A DNA stretch of 38,802 nucleotides, taken from Castellaniella sp041675725. GTDB taxonomy: Bacteria; Pseudomonadota; Gammaproteobacteria; Burkholderiales; Burkholderiaceae_B. Under the pieces are notes generated by a model. That model saw only the letters and a list, made by a program, of their open reading frames with translations. It made no database searches and was not told the DNA's origin. Location of the stretch: the NCBI RefSeq assembly GCF_041675725.1, contig NZ_JBAYTI010000029.1, positions 1 to 38,802 on the forward strand, written 5' to 3'. Of this stretch, positions 17,523 through 26,193 are shown piece by piece; position 1 is the stretch's first letter, and every line of letters starts with the position of its first letter. A program made the translations under genes and the position numbers.

Positions 17523-18100
17523 GATGAAGGGGCTCCGGCAGGTTGGGGTGCCGCAGGGCGGTTGGACTCCGGGTTGGGTTCTACATAGCGCAGCACATAG
17601 TCTTCGGGCATGTCTTTGAAGCCGACGATGCGCCCGCCGTGGTCCTGGGCGAAGGCCTGGGCCTGTTCCAGGTGTTCGAAGGGCAGGGCATCGGGAGCGC
17701 CCATGGCGCCCACGGTATCGCTTTCGATGACATAGTGCGCGGCATGGGCGTCGATCCAGGCCTCGTCGGGCGGATTGCCGTCGGGGCCGGCACGGCCCAT
17801 GTCCTGAACGTAAATGGCGACGATGGCCTTGGGTTCTTCGGGCAGCAGGGTGTAGGCGAAGACTTCGCGGATGGTGGAGAACCAGACGGGATCGGCCTGG
17901 TCGCGCAGCAGGATCTGCCCCTTGGGCCCGATGTGCTCGACCAGGAACATGCCGCAATAATGGCCGATGGCTTCATCCGTCATCACGGCAGGGGAGGAAG
18001 ACGCTTTGTCGTTGCCTGGGTCGCCGCAGCCGCCCAGCAGAACGGCCAGCCCCAGCGCGGCGGCCGCCAGCAGCCGGTGGGGGGCCACGGCGCGTTTCAT
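17519..18100 (-). CDS. nosL: NosL, copper chaperone lipoprotein for nitrous oxide reductase
   Basis: 193 residues. A lipoprotein signal (lipobox LGGC, about residues 22-25) anchors it in the membrane facing the periplasm, where NosL binds Cu(I) and supplies NosZ maturation with NosDFY. The family motif HYCGMFLVEHIGPKGQI carries the Cys and Met copper ligands. The start at 18100 has a GGAG ribosome-binding site and overlaps the nosY stop (ATGA). The longer frame upstream lacks a signal peptide. The Pro/Ala-rich tail is not conserved in the family. Confidence 0.95.
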   Translation of the reverse strand: MKRAVAPHRLLAAAALGLAVLLGGCGDPGNDKASSSPAVMTDEAIGHYCGMFLVEHIGPKGQILLRDQADPVWFSTIREVFAYTLLPEEPKAIVAIYVQDMGRAGPDGNPPDEAWIDAHAAHYVIESDTVGAMGAPDALPFEHLEQAQAFAQDHGGRIVGFKDMPEDYVLRYVEPNPESNRPAAPQPAGAPSS

Positions 18101-18927
18101 AGGGCTCTCCGGTTGAACACGTAGGCGGCCAGCGCGAGCGGCAGGACGATCCACAGCAGCTGTGCCAGCAGCAGGGTGATGGGTGACAGCGTCACCTGGC
18201 CGCTCAGGCCGGCCATGCCGGCGTACATGGCGATGTTTTCGTGACCGGTCAGGTTGAGCAGGCGGTAGACGTCGGCCGGATTGAAGAGCAGGATCACGTT
18301 CAAGATGGCGTCCGTGATCAGGCGGCCCTGATCGGCCACCAGGATGCCCAGCAGCACCATGTCGTAGATTACCACCAGGAACAGCCAGACGCCGATGGCC
18401 AGGCCAGCGGCGGTAGCGCGTTCCTGTACCAGGGCGCTGATCAGGTAGCCCAGGGCCAGAAAGCTCGCGCCGAGCAGGATGCTGGCGGCGATGAGCAGGC
18501 CGAACGGACCCCAGGCGGTGGGGTCGAATTCGCCATGCGCCACTTGCAGGGCCACGCCCGCTACCCCATAGCCCAGCAGCGTGGCCAGCGACAGCGTTGC
18601 CAGATGGCCCAGGAATTTTCCGGCCAGCACTTGGGCGCGCGAAACGGGATAGCTGAGCAGCAGGGCCATGGTACCGCGGTCGATTTCACCGACGATCGCG
18701 TCATACGACAGCAGCATGGCGATGAGCGGCACCAGGAAGATCGACAGGCTCGAGAGGCTCACCACGGTCACGGTCAGCGGGTCGACCTTGACCGAACCGG
18801 TGGGAGCGCTGCCCAGAAAGCCCAACGACAGGGCCAGCATCGCCAGCAGCAAGGTGACGGCCAATACCCATCGATTGCGCAGGCTGTCGCGGATTTCCTT
18901 GCGGATCAGGATCAAGGTCGGGCTCAT
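18097..18927 (-). CDS. nosY: NosY, ABC permease for nitrous oxide reductase copper-site assembly
   Basis: 276-residue ABC-2-type membrane protein with about six transmembrane segments (the first around residues 20-40, VLAVTLLLAMLALSLGF). It begins with the typical LILIRKEIRDSLRNRWV. It pairs with the ATPase NosF and the periplasmic NosD to form the NosDFY complex needed for CuZ/sulfur assembly in NosZ. The ATG overlaps the nosF stop by four bases, and its own stop overlaps the nosL start the same way. Confidence 0.95.
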   Translation of the reverse strand: MSPTLILIRKEIRDSLRNRWVLAVTLLLAMLALSLGFLGSAPTGSVKVDPLTVTVVSLSSLSIFLVPLIAMLLSYDAIVGEIDRGTMALLLSYPVSRAQVLAGKFLGHLATLSLATLLGYGVAGVALQVAHGEFDPTAWGPFGLLIAASILLGASFLALGYLISALVQERATAAGLAIGVWLFLVVIYDMVLLGILVADQGRLITDAILNVILLFNPADVYRLLNLTGHENIAMYAGMAGLSGQVTLSPITLLLAQLLWIVLPLALAAYVFNRRAL

Positions 18928-19826
18928 GCATCCTCCCGGTGCAGAAACTGGGCATACATTTCATCCAGCCCGGGGTGGTCCAGCTCGAGGTCGCAGACCC
19001 CTGGCACGTCGTGCGCGGCGCGCAGTACGGCGAGCTTGTCGCGTTCGGCGCAATGACGCTCCAGGCGCCGCGCCGCGATCGGGCGCCATTCGGCCAGCGG
19101 CTGGGCAAGCGGCTCGGTGAGCGTGAGCCGGATGCGCACGGGCAGGTCCGCCTGCTGGCGCAGCTGACTGAGGCTGCCGTCGGCGATCTTGTGGCCCTTG
19201 CGCAGGATGACGGCGCGATCGGCCAGGCCTTCGAGCTCGGCCAGGGCGTGGGTGGACAGCAGGATGGCCACCCCCTGGTCGCGCAGCTCGCGCACGATGT
19301 CGTAAAACAGCAGGCGCGAGGCCGGATCCAGCCCCGAGGTGGGTTCGTCCAGCAATAGGATGCGCGGCTGGCCCAGCAGGGCCTGGGCCAGGGCCAGGCG
19401 CTGGCGCATGCCCTTCGAGTAGCCACCCACCCGCCGGCGGGCCGCCTCGGCGATGCCCACGCGAGACAGCAGTGCGGCGTTGCCGGCGGGGCTCAGCCCC
19501 TTGAGGCGGGCATAGAATTCAAGCGTCTCCACCCCCGTCTGTGATGGATACAGCGCAACGGTTTCAGGCAGGTAGCCGATGTGGCGCCGGCTGCGCGCGG
19601 CGGCGGGCGTGCCCGGGGTTTCACCCAGCACGCGCACGGTGCCGGATTCGGGCCGGATCAGCCCCAGGATGAGCTTGATCAGCGTGCTCTTGCCCGCCCC
19701 GTTGTGGCCGGCCAGGATCACGCACTCGCCGGGATCCAGGTGCAGGCTGACTTGGTCGACGGCATTCAGCTTGCCGTAGCGTTTCGTGACGGCGCGCAGT
19801 TCAATCGGAGATCCGGTGACAGTCAT
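18924..19826 (-). CDS. nosF: NosF, ABC ATPase for nitrous oxide reductase assembly
   Basis: 300-residue single-domain ABC ATPase. Walker A is GHNGAGKSTLIKL (about residues 40-52), the signature is YSKGMRQRLALAQ, Walker B is ILLLDEPTSGLDPAS, and the H-loop follows (STHALAELE). The C-terminal about 80 residues form the extra NosF domain. It powers the NosDFY complex in the cytoplasm. The true start is the ATG at 19826, which overlaps the nosD stop (ATGA); the 93 upstream codons of the open frame are a shadow of nosD. Confidence 0.95.
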   Translation of the reverse strand: MTVTGSPIELRAVTKRYGKLNAVDQVSLHLDPGECVILAGHNGAGKSTLIKLILGLIRPESGTVRVLGETPGTPAAARSRRHIGYLPETVALYPSQTGVETLEFYARLKGLSPAGNAALLSRVGIAEAARRRVGGYSKGMRQRLALAQALLGQPRILLLDEPTSGLDPASRLLFYDIVRELRDQGVAILLSTHALAELEGLADRAVILRKGHKIADGSLSQLRQQADLPVRIRLTLTEPLAQPLAEWRPIAARRLERHCAERDKLAVLRAAHDVPGVCDLELDHPGLDEMYAQFLHREDA

Positions 19827-21109
19827 GGCAGGGTCTCGTACTTCTTCCAGGTGGCGGATTCGGGCGCGGCCATCAGCGGGGCACTGTCGACCACGCCGCC
19901 GGGCAGCAGCGCCGGAAATTGGGATTGGGCCCAGCGCACGATGGCTACGGCGGGGCTGTTCAAAAGCAGGCGGGCGCTGGGGGCCCGCCAGATGACCTGG
20001 TCGATGATGCCGTTGGGCCGGTAGGCGGTATCGCCGATGCCGTCGCCGTCCAGGTCGAAGGCGGACAGGTCCGACCAATAATTGCCACGCCCTTCGTGCG
20101 ACCATTCCAGGACGCGGGTGCCCACGTACTTGACCTGGTTCTGGTTCTGCAAGAAGGCATTGCCGTAGATTTCATTGCCTTCGGAACCGGTGTAATGGAC
20201 GCCGGTGGCGCAGTCCTGAAAGAAATTGTCGGCCAGGAGATTGAAGTTCGAGTTGTACACGAATACGCATTTGTCGCCCTGCACGACCACGTTGCCGGTG
20301 ATGATCGAGTCGTCTGTGGCGTTCAGCAGCAAGCCCTGGGCCCGGCTTCCTACTGCGATGTTGTCGGTGACCGTGAGGCGGCGCGAGAACATGATGGCGT
20401 AGCCGATGTCGTTGCCCAGCGAGACATTGTCGCTGACCTGGCTGTCGTTGGTGTACATGTAGTGCACGGCATAGCGCACGTGCTGGAACGTGTTGCGTGC
20501 AAACAGGTTTTCGCGGCTGTTGTTGGAAAAAATGCCGTCGCGGCCTTCGCTGATGCCGTTGTCCAGCACCTGCGAGCCGGGGGCGTTCCAGACAGTGATC
20601 CCGTTGCCGCGCTCGTTGACGCGCAAGCCCGTATTGCCCACGATGCGGTTGTGCTCGACGACGGCATCTTGCGCGCCCCACAGGTACACCCCCACGGAAT
20701 TATCCAGGATGTCGTTTTCCACGATATGCGCGCGGGTCGCCAGCTTGTCCAGAAACACGCCGGCGTCCATGTCCGGCAGGCTCAGGCCCGAGTGGCGTAT
20801 GGTGAGATGCTTCACGGTGACGTCAGGCGCCTGGATCCACACGCTGCGGCCTTTGCGCTCGCCCAGGATATGGGCGCTGCGATCTTCGGGGCCCAGCAGG
20901 GTGAGCGGCTTGTCGATTACCAGGTTGCCGGGATATTCGCCGGTCGCCAGCCGCAGGGTGTCGCCCGGCTCGGCCGCTGCGATGGCCGCCTGCAGCTTGC
21001 TGCCTGCGGGCACGTGGACATCGGCGGCCGGGGCCATTCCCGGGGTGCCCGAGAGGGCTGCCCCGGCGGCCAGGGCGGCCGCCGTTTTCAGGAATGGGAC
21101 AGTGGCCAT
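19823..21109 (-). CDS. nosD: NosD, periplasmic beta-helix protein for copper-site assembly
   Basis: 428 residues with an N-terminal export signal (MATVPFLKTAAALAAGAAL) and repeated right-handed parallel beta-helix rungs of the CASH type. Examples are repeated N-x-I/V segments such as HIVENDILDNSVGVYLWG and VEHNRIVGNTGLRV. NosD acts with NosF and NosY and with NosL-delivered copper to mature the CuZ centre. The start at 21109 lies 5 bases after the nosZ stop; the 24 upstream codons belong to the nosZ end in another frame. Confidence 0.95.
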   Translation of the reverse strand: MATVPFLKTAAALAAGAALSGTPGMAPAADVHVPAGSKLQAAIAAAEPGDTLRLATGEYPGNLVIDKPLTLLGPEDRSAHILGERKGRSVWIQAPDVTVKHLTIRHSGLSLPDMDAGVFLDKLATRAHIVENDILDNSVGVYLWGAQDAVVEHNRIVGNTGLRVNERGNGITVWNAPGSQVLDNGISEGRDGIFSNNSRENLFARNTFQHVRYAVHYMYTNDSQVSDNVSLGNDIGYAIMFSRRLTVTDNIAVGSRAQGLLLNATDDSIITGNVVVQGDKCVFVYNSNFNLLADNFFQDCATGVHYTGSEGNEIYGNAFLQNQNQVKYVGTRVLEWSHEGRGNYWSDLSAFDLDGDGIGDTAYRPNGIIDQVIWRAPSARLLLNSPAVAIVRWAQSQFPALLPGGVVDSAPLMAAPESATWKKYETLP

Positions 21110-21114
21110 GTTGC

Positions 21115-23013
21115 TCAGGTGTTTTTCGGCTTGACGTTCATCTGGCCGGACATTTCCATGTGCAGGGCATGGCAGAACCACTGGCAGTAGTACCAGTGCA
21201 CGCCGGGGCGCGACGCCGTGAAGGTGACCGAGGCCGTGGCCTGGGGGCCGACTTCCATGGCAATGCCGTAGCCGCTGAGCGTGAAGCCGTGGGTCAGGTC
21301 TTCGATGCGCTCCATGTTGGTGACGAACACGGTGACTTCGTCGCCTTCATTGACCTCGAAGTTCGACAGGCTGAACACGGGCGCGATGGCCACCATGTAG
21401 ACCCGCACCTTGTTGCCATCTCGGATCACGTTGGCTGCCCCTTCGAGCGTGACCCCGTCCTTCTCGGCCCATTTGCGGGCGTCTTCCCACATGGGGTCGT
21501 CGCGGTCCCAGATGTGCTTGGGCCGTACGAACGAGCGGTGCACCAGCAGCATGTCGTGCGGCTCTGCAAAGCTTGGGCCATCGTGCACCAGCTTCATCTC
21601 GTCGCCCGAGATGTCGATGAGCTGATCGTTCTCGGGCTTGAGCGGGCCCACGTTGAGGAACCGGTCTTTCGAGAACTTGTTCAGCGACACCAGCCATTTG
21701 CCGTCGGCGTCCTTGGTTTCGCCCATGGTGGTGTGGTTGTGCCCGGGCTGGTATTGCACATCGAGCTTCTGGACGATGGGATCGACGTCTTCGCCCTTGT
21801 AGGCGCGTATGGCCTTGTCGATGTTCCACTTGCACATCTGGCTGTCGATGAACAGGGTGGTGTAGGCGTTGCCGCGTCCGTCGAAGGCCGTGTGCAGCGG
21901 GCCCAGGCCCAGTTCGGGCTCGGCCACGACCACGTCGCGCTCGGAGATCTTGTCGTCGAACAGGTCATCGAGCAGGCGTACGTCGATCATGGTGACCGTG
22001 GGCGACAGCTTGCCGTTGAAGACGATGTGGATGCCGTCCGGGGCCGCGTTGCAGCCGTGCGGCGAATTGGGCACGGGGATGTAGCGCGTGTATTTGGAGC
22101 CCTTGCGGCCGTCGACGACCGGTACGCCATTCATTTCGGTGTAGTCGCCGTTCTTGACGGCCTCTTCGATGCGCTTGATGTTGAACACCACGGCCCAGTC
22201 TTGCTCGTTGGCCGACATTTCGGTGACGTTCAGGCCTTTTTCCGAGTTGTAGCAGGTGGCAAAGGCGTACTTGCCCTGATAGTCGGCGTCGCCGTTGTCG
22301 AGGTTGCCGTCGACCAGCACCTGCCAGGCGATTTCCATGGTGTCGCCGTCCACCGCGGTGTAGATCGCCCAATAGTTGTCCTTGGGGTTCTCCATCACCG
22401 TGCCGTCGTTGGGCAGGGGCACGATGTGCTCGCCGTTGCAGAACACATAGCCGGTTTTCGGGTAGCGCTGCGGGCGCAGCCCGTGGATGCCGTCGGCGTT
22501 GGGGATCTCGATGATCTTGTCGGTCTTCATCACGTCGCAGCGGATACGCGCCACGCGCGTGTTGGCTTTGTCGTTGACGAAGATGTAGCGCCCGTCGTAG
22601 GTGCCGTCGGTGAAGGACATGTGCGGGTGGTGCAGGTCGCCGTTGGGCAATACGCCGCCGATGGTCTTGATGTACTCGCGCGTGGCCGGCGTGAGGTTGC
22701 CGTTGAGGATCTTCAGGCTTTCATTGGTGCGGCCCCAGCCCGTGGCGCTGCACATGTTGAAGACCGGAATGCGCATGAGTTCGCGCATCGAGGGCAGGCC
22801 CATGATGCGCAGTTCGCCCGACTGGCCGCCCGAGTTGAAGGCGTAGTATTCGTCGAGCTCGCCGGGGGCGATTTCGTATTTCTGCTGGCCTTTGCTGTCT
22901 TTGGCATTGGCGCTCAGGTGGGTCGCGCCGACGGCGGCAGCCCCGGTGGCCGCTGCCGCGCCGAGGAAGCCGCGCCGGCTCAGGATGGGTTTCTCATTGG
23001 TGGGGTCGGACAT
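21115..23013 (-). CDS. nosZ: NosZ, nitrous oxide reductase (clade I)
   Basis: 632-residue periplasmic copper enzyme that reduces N2O to N2, the last step of denitrification. A twin-arginine signal (SRRGFLGAAAATGAAAVGA, about residues 12-30) marks the clade I, Tat-exported type. The seven-bladed propeller with CuZ histidines includes DLHHPHMSFTDG. The C-terminal cupredoxin domain has the CuA motif WYYCQWFCHALHMEM (C-x3-C-x3-H-x2-M), complete. The start at 23013 has GGAG 8 bases upstream and lies 46 bases after nosR; the open frame 55 codons further upstream is not used. Confidence 0.98.
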   Translation of the reverse strand: MSDPTNEKPILSRRGFLGAAAATGAAAVGATHLSANAKDSKGQQKYEIAPGELDEYYAFNSGGQSGELRIMGLPSMRELMRIPVFNMCSATGWGRTNESLKILNGNLTPATREYIKTIGGVLPNGDLHHPHMSFTDGTYDGRYIFVNDKANTRVARIRCDVMKTDKIIEIPNADGIHGLRPQRYPKTGYVFCNGEHIVPLPNDGTVMENPKDNYWAIYTAVDGDTMEIAWQVLVDGNLDNGDADYQGKYAFATCYNSEKGLNVTEMSANEQDWAVVFNIKRIEEAVKNGDYTEMNGVPVVDGRKGSKYTRYIPVPNSPHGCNAAPDGIHIVFNGKLSPTVTMIDVRLLDDLFDDKISERDVVVAEPELGLGPLHTAFDGRGNAYTTLFIDSQMCKWNIDKAIRAYKGEDVDPIVQKLDVQYQPGHNHTTMGETKDADGKWLVSLNKFSKDRFLNVGPLKPENDQLIDISGDEMKLVHDGPSFAEPHDMLLVHRSFVRPKHIWDRDDPMWEDARKWAEKDGVTLEGAANVIRDGNKVRVYMVAIAPVFSLSNFEVNEGDEVTVFVTNMERIEDLTHGFTLSGYGIAMEVGPQATASVTFTASRPGVHWYYCQWFCHALHMEMSGQMNVKPKNT

Positions 23014-23059
23014 GGAGGTCTCCCTGGGGTTGGATGACAAGGCCTGGAAAGGGCCGCTG

Positions 23060-25456
23060 CTATGAAGGAGTGGATGCTGCAGGTTGATCGTCGGCCACGC
23101 GTGGGCGCACCGTGGGCTTGCGCTTGGCGATGACTTCGCCCGGAATGGCCGTATCGATTTTGGGGGCCGGCTTGTCACGCCTGAGCCGGGCGTTTTTCTG
23201 GATCAGGTGCGGACAGCGCTTTTCGTTGTGATAAAGCTGCTGGCAGTTGAGGCACTGGATGCATTCGTTGGGGTTGATGTCGCCTTCGGGGTTGATGGCC
23301 TGGACCGGGCATTCGATCGCGCACAGCTGGCAGGGGTTGCCACAGGTCTTGTAGCGGCGCAGCCAGTCGAAGATGCGCAGGCGGGCCGGGATCGCCAGGG
23401 CCGCGCCCAGCGGGCACAGGTAGCGGCAATAGAAGCGCTCGACGAACAGGCCGGCCAGCAATAGCAGCGCGGCAAACACCACGAATGGCCATTCGCGCAT
23501 GAACTTCAGGATGATGGCCGTCTTGAAGGGCTCGACTTCCGCGTATTGCTCGGCCAGGCCCAGCTGGTACAGCGAGACCCCGAACAGCAGCAGGAAGATG
23601 ATGTATTTCAGGCCGGCCAGCCGGGTATTCAGGCCGTGCGGCACCTTGATCTGCGGCACGCGCAGTTTCTTGGCCAACTGGTTGGTGAGTTCCTGCATCG
23701 CGCCGAAAGGACACAGCCAGCCGCAGAAGGCGCCCCGGTTCCAGAAGATCAGCGACATGGCGGTGGCCACCCAGAGGATGAAGACCACGGGATCCATCAG
23801 GAAGTATTCCCAGCTGAAGTCGGTGCGCAGCGAGGTGGTGAAGGTAAGCACGTTGACCACCGACAGCTGTGCCTGGGCATACCAGCCGATCCAGAACAGC
23901 GTGAAGATCAGGAAGACCGTGCGGAACACTTTGTAGAAACGTTCGTAGCGCACCAACTGGTTCTGGAAGAAGAACACCATGATCAGCGTGATGAGCGCGA
24001 TCGAGATGATGACGATCTGCCCCGTCTTGGCCAACCACATTTGTTCCCAGAGCGCGGGGCCGTCATCGGCGTAGTAATCGTCTGCGCTGTAGGGGGTGGC
24101 AGTGGCTGCCACCGTGCCCGGCGCCGCGGAACCCGCGGCCGCCCCTGGGGCCGCAAGGGCCGCCGCAGCCGGTGCTGGCGCGGGACGGCTCGCGTCTACG
24201 GCCATGAAGGCATCGGGCAGATCGTAGTTGAGCACGAACGTGGTGAAGGCTTTTTCTTTCACGCTGATGACGCGTTGCACGGTCAGTTGCAGGCGCCAGG
24301 GCTCGGTTGGGTCGAAGTCTGCGTCTTCGGGCACGGTGAACAGGGCGATTTCCTTGAAACCTGGGGCGCCCGCCGCCATCAGGTCGGCCAGCCGCTGGTG
24401 GTCCAGGTCGGTGAAGCGAAAGCCGTTCTCGTTCTGGATGATTTCGATGCGGTCGAACACGCCCCCGCGCACGTAGCCCGAGCCCTTGAACGAGTACGGC
24501 CCGTTGCCAGCCACCAGGATGGCCTGCTGGTCTGGCTTGAGGCGGTCACGCAGGTATTTGTATTCGATGTCGCCCAGCAGGCTGCGGCCGATGGTGGGCA
24601 CGCTGACCAGCGCCACGTACAGGTCGGCGAAGAGGTCGTCTGGATCGCCCGCTTCGGGGCGGTCGATGGCGCCCTGGCGGCCCGTCTTCGCGAAGGCGTC
24701 GTTGACGTCTGCCACCGAGATGGCCAGGTGGCCGACGGCACCGTCGGCCAGGAGTGCGTCCCAGGACTCGGTGCCGGTCTTGCTCATGTCGATGACCTTG
24801 TGCACTGCCTGCGTAGCTTCAGCCGGGGCTTCCTGGCCGATGTGGTAACGACGTGCGAGCACCATGACCGAGCGCGTGATGCTGTCGCCCACCACCATCA
24901 GGGTGACCGTTGCGCCGCTGACGATGTCGACCGGGGGCGGTTCGCCGGGTCGGGGCGGGTTCTTGATGTAGTTCTTGCCGATGTAGCCGTCGATGAAGTG
25001 CTCGACCTTGGATTCGGGGATGCCGATCAGTACGATGGGTTCGTGGTGCTCGACCAGCCGCGCGCCGACGATTTCGCCATCCAGCGACAGGCCGATCAGG
25101 ACGTCGATGGGCTTGCTGGAGTAGCCGCGCGTGTTGACGATGTCGGATGTGAGGTAGACGTAGCCCAGCAGTTTGTCGCCTGCGTAGGCCCGGGCGATGG
25201 GGGGATCGCCTTCGGCTGGCCCGAAGCGGTCGGCGCCGGGCACGATATCGCTCGGGCTGACTTTGTCGAGAAAGCCGCCCAGCCGCGGCCCCTTGACCTG
25301 GGCGGTGCCGGCCATGCCGAAGCGGAAGGCCTGTTGCGTGGGCGACTGGGTGGGTGCCTGGGTTTGTGCAAGCCCGACAGACGATGCGATCAGCGCGATG
25401 CAGAGGAAAATGACAGACAGGATCCCGGTCCGGCCCGGGGCAAATACTTTGAGCAT
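23060..25456 (-). CDS. nosR: NosR, polytopic flavoprotein/iron-sulfur electron donor for N2O reduction
   Basis: 798-residue membrane protein needed for NosZ activity and nos expression. An N-terminal signal/anchor (about 12-30) leads to a periplasmic FMN-binding domain with the flavinylation motif DIVSGAT (177-183), Thr183 being the expected FMN acceptor. Several transmembrane segments follow in the second half. Two cytoplasmic CxxxCP motifs (CGWLCPFG and CRYLCPLG) precede a ferredoxin-like part with CGNPCQLCAIECP and CIQCLNCQQ, giving two 4Fe-4S sites. An Ala/Pro-rich linker near 440 is unusual but in frame. It is the first nos gene, and no strong ribosome-binding site is visible. Confidence 0.97.
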   Translation of the reverse strand: MLKVFAPGRTGILSVIFLCIALIASSVGLAQTQAPTQSPTQQAFRFGMAGTAQVKGPRLGGFLDKVSPSDIVPGADRFGPAEGDPPIARAYAGDKLLGYVYLTSDIVNTRGYSSKPIDVLIGLSLDGEIVGARLVEHHEPIVLIGIPESKVEHFIDGYIGKNYIKNPPRPGEPPPVDIVSGATVTLMVVGDSITRSVMVLARRYHIGQEAPAEATQAVHKVIDMSKTGTESWDALLADGAVGHLAISVADVNDAFAKTGRQGAIDRPEAGDPDDLFADLYVALVSVPTIGRSLLGDIEYKYLRDRLKPDQQAILVAGNGPYSFKGSGYVRGGVFDRIEIIQNENGFRFTDLDHQRLADLMAAGAPGFKEIALFTVPEDADFDPTEPWRLQLTVQRVISVKEKAFTTFVLNYDLPDAFMAVDASRPAPAPAAAALAAPGAAAGSAAPGTVAATATPYSADDYYADDGPALWEQMWLAKTGQIVIISIALITLIMVFFFQNQLVRYERFYKVFRTVFLIFTLFWIGWYAQAQLSVVNVLTFTTSLRTDFSWEYFLMDPVVFILWVATAMSLIFWNRGAFCGWLCPFGAMQELTNQLAKKLRVPQIKVPHGLNTRLAGLKYIIFLLLFGVSLYQLGLAEQYAEVEPFKTAIILKFMREWPFVVFAALLLLAGLFVERFYCRYLCPLGAALAIPARLRIFDWLRRYKTCGNPCQLCAIECPVQAINPEGDINPNECIQCLNCQQLYHNEKRCPHLIQKNARLRRDKPAPKIDTAIPGEVIAKRKPTVRPRVADDQPAASTPS

Positions 25457-25489
25457 GAGTGATCAGTCAGTCGGCGAAAGCATGTGCGT

Positions 25490-25531
25490 ATGGTAGCGTT
25501 GCACTGCATTGCCGTTCTTGCGCCAGATCAA
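25490..25531 (-). promoter_or_regulatory. FNR/DNR-type box and -10 of the nos operon
   Basis: Reading the minus strand, TTGATCTGGCGCAA (25518-25531) fits the FNR/DNR core TTG-N8-CAA. It sits inside a wider inverted repeat TTCTTG/CAAGAA. Exactly 22 bases later comes TACCAT (25490-25495). That spacing puts the box at -41.5 from a start near 25483, the class II activator geometry. The second half-site (CGCAA against ATCAA) is imperfect. Confidence 0.6.
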
Positions 25532-25540
25532 GAACACGGC

Positions 25541-26191
25541 TTATTTCGAGGGGTGTGCGCGCTGGGCTTTTGAACGTGGCGGGCGGCTGACGGCGGGGTG
25601 GTTCAGAATGTAGAAGCGCAGCGGCCGATTGGCCCAGTCGGGGCCGGCGTAATCCACGCCGATGCGTGGGCTGCTGGCCACCTGGATGGGGGCGGGGGCC
25701 TGGTCGCGGGCTAGCCATAGGGTCGAGCCGCACATGTCCAGGCCGTAGTGTGTCATATCGACCCCCATGGCGCGGCACAGGCGCCCCGGACCATTGGTGG
25801 CGCCGCGCAGATCCTGCACGGGGGCAAGCGCACGCAGCAGCACCGCAGTGCCGCTGCCTTCGGGCCCGGTGACGACGTTCATGCAGTGGTGCATGCCGTA
25901 GATCAGATACACGTAGGCATGCCCGGGCGGGCCGAACATGGCGCGGGTGCGCGGGGTGCGCCCGCGGGCCGTGTGTGCGGCGAGGTCGCCCGGGCCCAGA
26001 TAGGCCTCGACCTCGACGATGCGCCCGATGCGTGTATGGCCGTCTGCCTGGTGCACCAACAGGCAACCAAGCAGATCCGGCGCCACCTGTTCGGCGGGGC
26101 GATCGTAGAAATGGCGGCCCAGGCGCTGCAGTTCGCCCCGCAGGGCATCATCCGGGGTGCGCAGTTTGTCGAGCGGATCGCGCCCTGGCAT
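25541..26191 (-). CDS. 3-methyladenine DNA glycosylase (AAG/MPG family)
   Basis: 216-residue base-excision repair enzyme that removes alkylated purines and hypoxanthine from DNA. The family signature is well kept: the catalytic Glu in RIVEVEAYLGPGD, the HTARGRTPRTRAMF segment, and the intercalating-loop region AYVYLIYGMHHCMNVV, then GTAVLLRAL. The start at 26191 lies 2 bases after the stop of the adenine deaminase gene, so the two are co-translated. The 95 upstream codons of the same frame are a shadow of that gene. The divergent neighbour aidB is also an alkylation-response gene. Confidence 0.93.
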   Translation of the reverse strand: MPGRDPLDKLRTPDDALRGELQRLGRHFYDRPAEQVAPDLLGCLLVHQADGHTRIGRIVEVEAYLGPGDLAAHTARGRTPRTRAMFGPPGHAYVYLIYGMHHCMNVVTGPEGSGTAVLLRALAPVQDLRGATNGPGRLCRAMGVDMTHYGLDMCGSTLWLARDQAPAPIQVASSPRIGVDYAGPDWANRPLRFYILNHPAVSRPPRSKAQRAHPSK

Positions 26192-26193
26192 GC

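Noticed and set aside
17523..17957. 145-codon N-terminal extension of NosX
   Set aside because: It overlaps nosL in another frame, is Arg/Pro-rich, and would bury the Tat signal; the ATGA start gives a normal protein.
21094..23037. Long plus-strand open frame (647 codons) opposite nosZ
   Set aside because: Antisense shadow in high-GC DNA; nosZ on the other strand is unmistakable and the plus-strand product has no recognisable domain and a biased composition rich in His, Val and Ala.
23546..25462. Long plus-strand open frame (638 codons) opposite nosR
   Set aside because: Same situation: a by-product of codon bias opposite a well-supported gene.
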